Source: CAVXTF01 sp963701375 (GTDB lineage Bacteria > Actinomycetota > Acidimicrobiia > Acidimicrobiales > CAVXTF01). From it: DNA of 64,000 nt. The notes under the pieces are model-generated. The model did not search any database, had not been told where the DNA came from, and saw only the letters and a program-made list of their open reading frames with translations. The position numbers and the translations under genes are program-made. The first letter of the stretch is position 1. Each line of letters starts with the position of its first letter. Shown here one piece after another: positions 55,398 to 63,293 of this stretch. The stretch is taken from assembly GCA_963701375.1 (NCBI GenBank), contig CAVOZT010000004.1, positions 1,798,001 through 1,862,000 of the forward strand, read 5' to 3'.

Positions 55398-56114
55398 TCA
55401 ACCGGGAGGCGCCGTGGTCGAGGTGGCGGGACTGCCGGACCCGAAAACGGGCGACACTGAAAGTAGGCCGCCGTCGCACGCATTGATTGCGGCGGCGAGC
55501 GTGAGCTGCTGGGTGTCATTGGGCGGCGTGATCTCGATGGAGGACGAGGTCGGGCACGAGGTCTCACCGTTGGCCACGACGTCGCTGTAGCCGAGGTTGA
55601 AGTAAGCGGACCCCCCGGACGCGATGTCGACGGTCGAAACGGCGATCTCGAGGAAAGACAGATTGCCACCGCGTTTCACGATCGTGGGCAGAGGAGTCCC
55701 CGCCGATCCGAGTAGGAGCGCTCCGGGATATCCGTAGAGCACACACACCGACGGTGAGGTGTTGGTGAAGCTGAAAGTGACCTCGATCGTCCCCGCCGCA
55801 CCCTGGGTCCCCTCGATCGCGGCACGGAGATCCGAGACGTCGCAGTAGTTGCTCGGAAGCGTCGATGTCGTCGTCGAACCCGGCTGAACCGTGGTTGTCG
55901 TACCGGATCCTCCGGTCGTGGAGGTCGTGGAAGTCGTTGAACCCGTCGAAGGCGACGACGTGGTCACCGTCGTTGCGGGGCTCGAGGTCGACGACGAGCG
56001 CGATGTCCGCGTAGTGGCGGACCCCTTGGGTGCGTTGGTCGAGCACGCTGCAAGAATCGCCGACGCGACCACAGCCGACGCCACTAACAGCGCTGTCATA
56101 TTTCGCGGCCGCAT
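55398..56114 (-). CDS. DUF4232-type lipoprotein
   Basis: 238 residues. The signal peptide MTALLVASAVVASAILAACS ends in an LAAC lipobox, so the protein is lipid-anchored outside the membrane. A Ser/Thr-rich linker (about residues 25-90) leads to a beta-sandwich domain with the paired Cys/Gly features of DUF4232 (FTNTSPSVCVLYGYPGALLL, YFNLGYSDVVANGETSCP). Function of the domain is unknown. Confidence 0.78.
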   Translation of the reverse strand: MRPRNMTALLVASAVVASAILAACSTNAPKGSATTRTSRSSSTSSPATTVTTSSPSTGSTTSTTSTTGGSGTTTTVQPGSTTTSTLPSNYCDVSDLRAAIEGTQGAAGTIEVTFSFTNTSPSVCVLYGYPGALLLGSAGTPLPTIVKRGGNLSFLEIAVSTVDIASGGSAYFNLGYSDVVANGETSCPTSSSIEITPPNDTQQLTLAAAINACDGGLLSVSPVFGSGSPATSTTAPPG

Positions 56115-56140
56115 GCGTTCACCCCGCGTCGAACGCGGTT

Positions 56141-56647
56141 TCAGGAGCTGAAGTCCTCGGGCCGCACGGTGTCGAGGAACTCGCGGAACTCCCCAACCAG
56201 CGCATCGGGATTCGCGTCGTCTGCGTCTTCGTCGTCGTCGTCGCTCGGGAGCAAGACGCCCTCTGCGTCCATCAACTCGTCGGCGACGAACAGCGGGCTC
56301 CCAGTGCGCACTGCGAGAGCTACCGCGTCAGAAGGTCGGCTCGAGACCGAAACGCTCTGGGTTCCTCTCAACAGATGCAGCTCCGCGAAATACGTGGCCG
56401 AACGCAGCTCGGTTATGAGGATCCGCTCGAGCTTTACGTCGAGCGTGTCGAGCAGGTCCTGGAGCAGGTCGTGGGTCATCGGTCTCGGCGTAGGGACACC
56501 TTGGAGGGCGAAGGCGATCGCAGTGGCCTCCGGCGCTCCGATGAATATGGGCAGCGTCCGGCCGATGCCTTCGATCTCCATGAGCAGAAGCACAGGGGTG
56601 TTCGACTGCAGGTCCACTCGCACCGCACTCAGCCGCACTTCGACCAT
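56141..56647 (-). CDS. DUF151 bifunctional nuclease-family protein
   Basis: 168 residues from ATG 56647. The core MVEVRLSAVRVDLQSNTPVL, LPIFIGAPEATAIAFALQG and RPSDAVALAVRTGSPLFVAD is the DUF151/bifunctional nuclease domain. The C-terminus is very acidic (SDDDDEDADD). In mycobacteria the orthologue (Rv1829) follows the FtsR-type regulator and GarA; here hpt lies between. Confidence 0.88.
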   Translation of the reverse strand: MVEVRLSAVRVDLQSNTPVLLLMEIEGIGRTLPIFIGAPEATAIAFALQGVPTPRPMTHDLLQDLLDTLDVKLERILITELRSATYFAELHLLRGTQSVSVSSRPSDAVALAVRTGSPLFVADELMDAEGVLLPSDDDDEDADDANPDALVGEFREFLDTVRPEDFSS

Positions 56648-56664
56648 GCCTGCAAGATACCGCC

Positions 56665-57249
56665 TCACCGGGTACCTGGTCGCTCGACCCTCGGGGCGTA
56701 CAACTGTGAGACGTACGCGTCGCGATCGGCTTGCAGCACAGCCGAATCGGCGCTCGCGACAAGATCCAGGTTGCGATACCTGCCCGAAACGCCGAGACCG
56801 CGACCTATGAGAAGTTCGTCTGTCGCCTCGAACCCGACGAATCGGAGGGGTACCGGCACGATTCGTCTGGAGGGCCTGTCCAGCAGCGCGCATACCGCCA
56901 GGCTCCGCGGGCCGCGCCCACGCAGGCTCTCGAGCACGTATGCGCACGTCAAACCCGTGTCAACGATGTCTTCGACCAGGACGACGTCACAGTCGTGAAC
57001 GTCGGTTGCCAGATCCTGGACGATGCGGGCACGACCGCTGCCGCCGGCGTAGTCCGAGATGGACAAAAAGTCGACCCGACAGGGCGCGTCGATCCTGCGG
57101 ATGAGGTCAGCGAGCACCAGGATGCTGCCCTTTTGCACGGCGACCAGGAGTGCGCCCGCCGGATAGGCGGCCTGGAGCTCCTTGCCGAGGCGCTTCAATG
57201 CGGCGTCCACCTCGGCCCGCGTGTGCACCACTCGGGCCTCCGGCGTCAC
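56665..57249 (-). CDS. hpt: hypoxanthine phosphoribosyltransferase
   Basis: 194 residues. The PRPP-binding loop VVLVEDIVDTGLT and the preceding VDFLSISDYAGGSG are the type I phosphoribosyltransferase motifs of HPRT, which salvages hypoxanthine and guanine. ALLVAVQKGSILVLADL is also typical. Its start overlaps the stop of the MerR-family gene, so the two are coupled. The ring-binding segment near the C-terminus is less conserved, so guanine/xanthine specificity is uncertain. Confidence 0.85.
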   Translation of the reverse strand: MTPEARVVHTRAEVDAALKRLGKELQAAYPAGALLVAVQKGSILVLADLIRRIDAPCRVDFLSISDYAGGSGRARIVQDLATDVHDCDVVLVEDIVDTGLTCAYVLESLRGRGPRSLAVCALLDRPSRRIVPVPLRFVGFEATDELLIGRGLGVSGRYRNLDLVASADSAVLQADRDAYVSQLYAPRVERPGTR

Positions 57250-58487
57250 CCCCCGAGCAGGTCCTTCAGGTTGCGTCGTACCAGCGCCTCGCGCAGTCCC
57301 TGTCCGAGCCGGGTCAGGTCGGCGACCATCTCCGCGGCGCGAATGCGGGCTTCGGGATTGCGCTGTTTCAAGAGCGGAAGCACCAACTGCTCGACGAAAC
57401 CGGCCTCGCGCTCCGAGGCGTGTTTGTAGAGGCGAAGGTGGCGCGGCTCGATGCCGAACTGAGCGAATTCTGCGGCCAGCTCCGCGACGACGACCTCGGA
57501 TTCGTCGTAGTGCACGACTCCCCCGATGGCCCTGCCCCCAAGGATCCCGTAAGCCTCGAGCTCTTCGATCGCCGCCTGGCTCAGGCCGGAAGCTGCTGCG
57601 AGCTCGGTTGCCGTGAGGCTCCCGGACGCTGTCCTCAAAAAGCTTCGGGCCTCGGAGGTGGTCGCACCGGGTCCACCGGGTCGTGGTGCTCCGGTACGAC
57701 CCTCGCCTGTAGCGTCCGCTCGTGGAGGCCCTTCAGACGGGTGTCCCGTCCTCCCCGACACGTGACGACCCGGGTCGACGGTTGTGGTCGCCCCACCGCC
57801 GGCGCCGTGCAGTCCGCGACGGTCCGGGACGCCGGCTCTCGCATCGGGACGCGCGACACCGCTCCCGGATGTCCCGGTTGAGGCACCCACTGTCTCTGAC
57901 CTGGTCTTCCGGCCGCCGTCGGCCGCGCCACGCCGGTCATCGCCGTCCGATCGATCGAAGCCGGGGAGCTTGCCCGGGACCTCGCCGGCTCGCGAGTCGA
58001 GGCCTATCACCCGAGACGTACGCGACGTGGTCGTCCCACTGGTGCCGGCTGCGTGTCTGCCGCCGCCGGAGGCGCCCCCGGTCGCGACCCCGGTACCGAC
58101 GCCGGAACCACCGAGCCGCCCGTTCCCGCCGGTGTCCGAACGGCCGCCCGGGCGACCTGAGCTGCCCACCGATGCGGCTGGGCGCGTGGCGGTGCCGGTG
58201 CGGGCGGAGCCCCGAGATTGGCGGGTGTCGCCCCCGGTGGTCTCGTCCTCGAGCCGTCCCTTTATGACCTTGAGCGGAAGGAAGTGCTCGCGCTGCTGGC
58301 TGAGCACCCATTTGAGCCGCTCGACGTCGTGGTCGTAGAACTTCCGATAGCCGGAGGGCGTGCGCTCGGGATTGACGAGGCCCTGGCTTTCCAGGAACCG
58401 GATCTTCGAGATCGTGACGTCGGGAAACTCCTGACGGAGGAGCGTCAGGACATCACCAATGGACAGGTAGGTCCGCCCGTTCGTCAT
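57246..58487 (-). CDS. FtsR-like MerR-family regulator with a long low-complexity insertion
   Basis: 413 residues. The N-terminal winged helix (YLSIGDVLTLLRQEFPDVTI, then SKIRFLESQGLVNPERT and SGYRKFYDHDVERLKWVL) and the C-terminal domain (ATELAAASGLSQAAIEELEA, FGIEPRHLRLYKHASERE) match the FtsR/Rv1828 group, about 250 residues in relatives. Between residues about 84 and 278 lies a Gly/Thr/Arg-rich stretch not seen in the family. Neighbours (FHA protein upstream, DUF151 downstream, GcvH) are the conserved FtsR context. FtsR activates ftsZ expression in corynebacteria; a similar role here is inference. Confidence 0.82.
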   Translation of the reverse strand: MTNGRTYLSIGDVLTLLRQEFPDVTISKIRFLESQGLVNPERTPSGYRKFYDHDVERLKWVLSQQREHFLPLKVIKGRLEDETTGGDTRQSRGSARTGTATRPAASVGSSGRPGGRSDTGGNGRLGGSGVGTGVATGGASGGGRHAAGTSGTTTSRTSRVIGLDSRAGEVPGKLPGFDRSDGDDRRGAADGGRKTRSETVGASTGTSGSGVARPDARAGVPDRRGLHGAGGGATTTVDPGRHVSGRTGHPSEGPPRADATGEGRTGAPRPGGPGATTSEARSFLRTASGSLTATELAAASGLSQAAIEELEAYGILGGRAIGGVVHYDESEVVVAELAAEFAQFGIEPRHLRLYKHASEREAGFVEQLVLPLLKQRNPEARIRAAEMVADLTRLGQGLREALVRRNLKDLLGG

Positions 58488-58551
58488 CTGGCCGCCACGA
58501 CCATGCTCAGCGCCCCAGCACCATGAATCACCTCGTTGCCTTTCGCCGGGT

Positions 58552-59034
58552 TCACTCCTCGGCGGCAGGCAGGTAGACGAGCTTGAACTTTCCGATCTGC
58601 ACCACGTCGCCGCTCTTCAGCACGGTCTCTTCGATGCGCTCGCGATTGACGTAGGTACCGTTGAGAGAACCGACGTCGCGCACCACGTCGCCGTCGGGTC
58701 CTCGATGGAATTCGGCGTGTCGCCTCGAGACTGTGATGTCGTCAAGGAAGATGTCGCTCTCCGGATGGCGGCCGACCCTCGTCGCTTCGGAGTCGAGTAC
58801 GTATCGTGTTCCGGCATTCGGTCCGCGTTCGACCACTAGCAAGCCCGAACCCTCCGCGCGGTCGGGAAGCGTCACCGACAGCTCCTCTTCACCGACCTCT
58901 CCTTGCTGGTCGATCGGGTGCAGGGTGACCGTGGTCTCCGTACCCGGCGTCGTCAGCACCGATCCACAAGAAGAGCAGAAGTTGGCGCCGACGGGGTTCC
59001 GATGCCCACAGTTGTTGCAGAACACGGCAACCAC
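58552..59034 (-). CDS. FHA-domain protein, GarA-like, with N-terminal zinc ribbon
   Basis: 160 residues. It opens with a zinc ribbon (CNNCGHRNPVGANFCSSCG), then GTETTVTLHPID, then an FHA domain (RVGRHPESDIFLDDITVSRR, HAEFHRGPDG, VGSLNGTYVNRERIE). The ETT segment resembles the phosphorylated ETTSVF site of mycobacterial GarA, which regulates glutamate and 2-oxoglutarate metabolism through its FHA domain. The zinc ribbon replaces the GarA N-terminus. Placed between gcvH and the FtsR-like gene, as garA is. GTG start at 59034. Confidence 0.88.
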   Translation of the reverse strand: MVAVFCNNCGHRNPVGANFCSSCGSVLTTPGTETTVTLHPIDQQGEVGEEELSVTLPDRAEGSGLLVVERGPNAGTRYVLDSEATRVGRHPESDIFLDDITVSRRHAEFHRGPDGDVVRDVGSLNGTYVNRERIEETVLKSGDVVQIGKFKLVYLPAAEE

Positions 59035-59068
59035 GCTACCCCTTCGTCCCCGACGCCTCGCCCGGGTC

Positions 59069-59482
59069 TCACGGCTCTTCTACGAGCGCACGGTACGCCG
59101 CGGCGTCGAGCAATCCCTCCAGCGGGTCCTTCCCGGTCGGCTCGATCTCACAGATCCACCCGTCGCCGTAGGGGTCGTCGTTCAGCTGCTCCGGAGCCTC
59201 CGACAATGAAGAGTTGACCGCGACGACGACTCCCCCGACGGGTGCATAAAGCTCTGACACAGACTTGGTCGACTCCACCTCACCCAGAGTGTCTCCGGCG
59301 GCGAAAGTCGACCCCTCGGACGGAAGTTGGACGAAGACCACGTCACCGAGAGCGTCCTGCGCGTAGTCGGTGATCCCCACCCGCACCTTCCCGTCGGGCT
59401 GGCTACGCGCCCACTCGTGGTCCCGCGTATAGACGACGTCGTCGGGATAGCGCATGGGTCGGGACCCTACCGGATTGCTCAT
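59069..59482 (-). CDS. gcvH: glycine cleavage system H protein
   Basis: 137 residues (or 128 from a Met at residue 10). The lipoyl-bearing Lys73 is in LGEVESTKSVSELYAPVGG; HEWARSQPDGKVRVGITDYA and LGDVVFVQLP are typical. Carries the aminomethyl group between GcvP and GcvT, neither of which is in the window. gcvH next to the GarA-like gene is the usual actinobacterial order. No glycine riboswitch fits in the 25-bp upstream gap. Confidence 0.95.
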   Translation of the reverse strand: MSNPVGSRPMRYPDDVVYTRDHEWARSQPDGKVRVGITDYAQDALGDVVFVQLPSEGSTFAAGDTLGEVESTKSVSELYAPVGGVVVAVNSSLSEAPEQLNDDPYGDGWICEIEPTGKDPLEGLLDAAAYRALVEEP

Positions 59483-59507
59483 GTTCCCGCCCAGAGGACG
59501 CGTTTTC

Positions 59508-62013
59508 TCAGCGCATCATCTGGCGAATGCGGGCCGCCTGCTCGAGCACCCTCGCCGAGGCCGCCGCCTCGGTCGGCGCCTCGGCCCAGATGTGGGTGAG
59601 CGGCTCTTCGGGGTCCGGTAGCACGAGCACCCATCCGTCAGCTTCCGGCAACTTCACTCCGTCCACAAGTATGAGGTCCCGGCGCGAAGACCGCTCTACG
59701 AGGGTGCGCATGATCGCGCCCTTCTGGTCCCACGGAGTTACGACCGTTTGGTGGGCGATGTGTATCGCAGGCAGGTCGGCGGTCAGCTTCGAAAGGCGGT
59801 CGCCGGACTTGACGAGCATTGCGAGCAGATGCACCAGCGTCGCTACCGCGTCGAATGCCGGTAGGAACGAAGGGAATATGAAGCCCCCGTTCTGACTACC
59901 GCCGAAGACGACACCGGGGGTCGAAGAAGCCTCCATCAGGTGCGCCGGCGAGAGCTTCGTCCACACGATGTTGACTCCCTGCTCGCGGCACACTCTCTCC
60001 ATTACATTCGGGACTGCGACCGGCAAACAGACGCGGGCTCCTGGCCCCGCTGTGGCGCAGACCAGATTCAACAGGACCAATAGCGCCTCGTCGTTGGTGA
60101 GAACGCGGCCCTCGTCGTCGACGAGCACCAACAACTCGCCGCCGGGATCGAGTAGGGCTCCAAGGTGCGCCCCGGATGCGGTGACGAGGCTTGCGACGTG
60201 TTTTGCCGCGGACGTCCTGTCGCTGGCCATGACCGCTGCGGTCAACGCATACGGGTTAACGACGAGAACCTCGGCGCCGAGCTTGGCCAGGACGTTCGGC
60301 ATCACGAAGCTCGTCGTGCCGAACGAGTAGTCGAGGACCATCTTGAATCCGGCACTTGCGATCGCAGACATCCCGACCGGCCCCGCGTCGATCGAATCGA
60401 CGAGTGCCGACGTGTAGTGCTCGAGGGCACGACCGGGAAAGCCGATGTCGCCGATGTCGGGCGCCAAGGCCCGCCTGAAATTCCTCCCGGTGATACAGGC
60501 GTTCGATCCTTCTTTGGGTCGCCTCGTCGATGTCGAGACCCCCCCGATCGAAGAATCGGATGTTCACGGACTGGGCGTCGTCGGGCGAAAGGCGCACGGT
60601 GACGCCACCGATCGAGGATGACGATCGGACCTGGTGCCTCGTCACAGGCACGGTCGCTGCTTCCAGGTCGTCTACGTTCACTCCTGCGGCGTTGCAACCG
60701 ACCATGACGGCCCTCTTCAGCACTCGGGAGGCCCTCGAGGTGTCGCGCGACGCCGTGATGGTCGAGCCCTTCTCGAGTGTTCCCGCCCAGGCCATCGACA
60801 GGCGCATTACCAGTTCGGGGCTTATGTCGACGTTGGCAAGTCCGGTGACGCCCGTGCGGCCGAACAGTGACCTTGCGCCTCGCGACTCCCAGACGATCGA
60901 GGTGTTCACGATCGCGCCGGCCTCTACCGTCTTGAACGGATAGACCTTCACGTTCGAGGTGATCACGGCACCGGCCCCAACGAAGCACTCTTCTCCTAGG
61001 ACCACTCCCTCTTCGCAGTGGACTCCCTGCCTAAGGTCACACGAACGGCCGAGCACCGTGCCGTCGACGCTCACGCCGGAACCGAGGAAGCTGTTCTCGT
61101 GCACGACCGAGCGGGTTATCGAGCAGTTGTCGCCAATCTGAGTGTTCTGGCCGAGAACACAGTGCGAGCCGAGGTGGGTTCCACGCCCGACGTGAGCGTT
61201 GCCTCCGATGATCGCTGGACCGTCGATGCGCGCGGTCGGGTCGACCTCTGCGCCCTTCCCGAGCCACACACCTGGGCGAAGCAAGAAGCCGGCGACGTCC
61301 ACCTGCACCTTGCCGTCCATGACGTCTTGGTGCGCGCTCAGGTACGCCTCGAGGGTTCCCACGTCTTCCCAATAGCCGTCGGAAACGTGACCGAACAGCG
61401 GCTTGCCGGCCGCCAGCACGTCGGGGAAGACGTCGGCGGAGAAGTCGACCGGGCGGCCCGACTCTATGAAGTCGAAGATCTCGGGCTCGAGAACGTAGAT
61501 GCCCGTGTTGATCGTGTCGCTGAAGACCTGTCCCCAGGTGGGCTTCTCCAGGAATCGCTCGATCGCGCCATCCTCGCTCGTGATGACTATCCCGAACTCG
61601 AGCGGGTCGTCTACAGATTTGAGTGCGATCGTGCCGATGGCACCGCTCTCCTCGTGAGCTCTCACGGTCGCGGTCAGGTCCATGTCGGTGAGAACGTCCC
61701 CCGAGATCACGAGGAACCTCTCGTCGAGCTGTTCGCGGGCGTTCAAGATCGACCCTGCCGTTCCGAGCGGCGTCGGCTCGGTCGCGTACGCCATGTGGAC
61801 ACCGAACTCGGAGCCGTCGCCGAAGTAGTTGCGGATCGCGTTTGCCATGAAAGCCACCGTGACCACAACGTCCTCGAAGCCGTGGCTGCGAAGCAGGGCA
61901 ACGACGTGCTCCATCATCGGCCGGTTCGCTAGCGGGAGCATCGGCTTCGGCTGGTTCGAGGTGAGCGGCCTCAACCGGGTTCCCTCGCCGCCGGCCATGA
62001 TGACCGCTTTCAT
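59508..62013 (-). CDS. sugar-phosphate nucleotidyltransferase fused to phosphomannomutase-like domain, with apparent frameshift
   Basis: From ATG 62013: MKAVIMAGGEGTRLRPLTSN is the nucleotidyltransferase P-loop, followed by GDVLTDMDL, then a left-handed beta-helix of hexapeptides (about 260-380). The second module has KGSTITASRDTSRASRVLKR and RIERLYHREEF, where the frame breaks; RRALAPDIGDIGFPGRALEH onward is in another frame. One surplus base at about 60476-60482 explains it; the restored protein has about 834 residues, usual for this fusion. The mutase half lacks the ASHNP phosphoserine loop and the metal-binding DGDxDR (here DPGGELLVLVDDEG), so it looks inactive. Probable GDP-mannose or glucose-type nucleotide sugar supply. 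Confidence 0.85.
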
Positions 62014-62067
62014 CGCTTCACCACAGGCGCGCACCGGCCTTTGGCTCGCGGGACCACCGGACCGACC

Positions 62068-62799
62068 CTACCCCCCAGCCTGAGATTCAGGCGTCTTAAG
62101 TGCCTTGTCAGCCTTGTTAACTGCCTCGTCTGTCTTGCCTGGCTCGATCGGCCCGCTTGCGGCGCGCGACCTGCCCTCCCTGCCGGATGAAAGGGCCCGA
62201 CGACCAACAGGAATGTACGCGGCGGCGGCGACCCAGGCGAGAGCAAGTCCTGGGATCGCGAAGATCCAGGCGACGATCCGGATCGGGTCCTGCCACCCGG
62301 CGTGACCGTAGGCAAGGATAAATGTCGGATATGCGAACATCAGGCCGAAGGTCCCAGCCTTCCCCACGAAGAGGACGTCGATTCGCTCGGCTCCGAGCCA
62401 AGCGAGAAGCAGGACTGCGGCCGAGACGACGACCTCCCTCGCGATCGTCGCCAAGCAGAACCAGAGCGGGGCCGAGCCCTGGATCATGACGCAGAAGACG
62501 GCCGTCGCAACGAGCATGCGGTCCGCGACGGGGTCGAGGACCTTGCCCACGGTGGAGACCTGATTGAAGCGGCGGGCGACGAAACCGTCCACCCAGTCCG
62601 TCGCGCCGAGCACCGCCAGGAGGATCGCCGCTGCGGTCTGCTGGTGCACCCCGAACAGGAGCCAGACGAATACGCCTATGCCGGCGAGGCGCGCCGTCGT
62701 CACGAGGTTCGGCGCGGTGAGGATCCTGTCCTCTCCCAGCGGAGGGGAAGGCGCCCCGGTCAGCGCGACTGGTTCTCCCGGCACCCTATCTCCCGACAC
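62068..62799 (-). CDS. CDP-alcohol phosphatidyltransferase (PgsA-like)
   Basis: 243 residues, polytopic. The family motif DGxxARxxxxxxxxGxxxDxxxD is present as DWVDGFVARRFNQVSTVGKV followed by LDPVADR. The enzyme joins a CDP-diacylglycerol to an alcohol such as glycerol-3-phosphate. The hydrophilic C-terminus is Lys/Asp-rich. The gene order pgsA, nucleotidyltransferase, gcvH, garA is similar to the mycobacterial pgsA2 region. Which alcohol is used cannot be told from sequence. Confidence 0.88.
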   Translation of the reverse strand: MSGDRVPGEPVALTGAPSPPLGEDRILTAPNLVTTARLAGIGVFVWLLFGVHQQTAAAILLAVLGATDWVDGFVARRFNQVSTVGKVLDPVADRMLVATAVFCVMIQGSAPLWFCLATIAREVVVSAAVLLLAWLGAERIDVLFVGKAGTFGLMFAYPTFILAYGHAGWQDPIRIVAWIFAIPGLALAWVAAAAYIPVGRRALSSGREGRSRAASGPIEPGKTDEAVNKADKALKTPESQAGG

Positions 62800-62834
62800 C
62801 AGCCAAGCCTATTTCGCGAGGCCCGACGTGACGG

Positions 62835-63293
62835 TTAACGAGGACGGGACCCCTCTCTTTCGAGCTTTCTCGCAGCGACCTTGTGACGCTTGGTCCGCGC
62901 CTCTAGCTCCTGCATCATCTGTTCGAGCCTCTGCTGCTTGACCCGAACCGTCTCCTTCAACCGCTCGTTTATTGCGGACGCCTCGGTCAGGATCGCCTTG
63001 CGTCGCTCCAAGGTCGCGCCCGAGTTGTACTCCGAGCGCAGGTCGGCGAGTTGGTCTTCGCCCCTCAGGATCGTCCGGATCTCGCCGAGATCGAAGCCGA
63101 GCAACTCTTGGAGCTCCCTGATCCGAAGGAGTCTCGCGATGTCGTCCGCCGTGTAGCGGCGTGCTCCACCGGCCGAATGATCGGCAGGAACGAGCAGTTC
63201 CAGCTCTTCGTAGTAGCGAAGGGTCCTGCTCGACACGCCGGCTCGCTCGGCGGCCTCCCCTATGCGCAGCAGCGACTCTTCCACTGCCGTCAT
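62835..63293 (-). CDS. MerR-family transcriptional regulator
   Basis: 152 residues from ATG 63293. The winged-helix motif is LLRIGEAAERAGVSSRTLRY, then YEELELLVPADHSAGGARRY and DLGEIRTILRG, followed by a long coiled-coil (about 85-135). No cysteine-rich metal loop, so it is more like a drug- or stress-sensing MerR. Its ATG overlaps the stop of the MFS transporter gene (ATGA), which suggests control of that transporter. Confidence 0.88.
   Translation of the reverse strand: MTAVEESLLRIGEAAERAGVSSRTLRYYEELELLVPADHSAGGARRYTADDIARLLRIRELQELLGFDLGEIRTILRGEDQLADLRSEYNSGATLERRKAILTEASAINERLKETVRVKQQRLEQMMQELEARTKRHKVAARKLEREGSRPR

Noticed and set aside
59483..59507. Glycine riboswitch ahead of gcvH
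   Set aside because: Only 25 bp separate gcvH from the end window of the upstream region on that strand's neighbour and no tandem aptamer pattern is present.
4380..60482. Programmed +1 frameshifting as the general cause of the broken frames
   Set aside because: The codons before the surplus base (CGG, GCG, CAG, GCT, CGA, TTT, TCG) share no slippery pattern or stop codon, and two cases need the opposite correction. Indel error explains all more simply.
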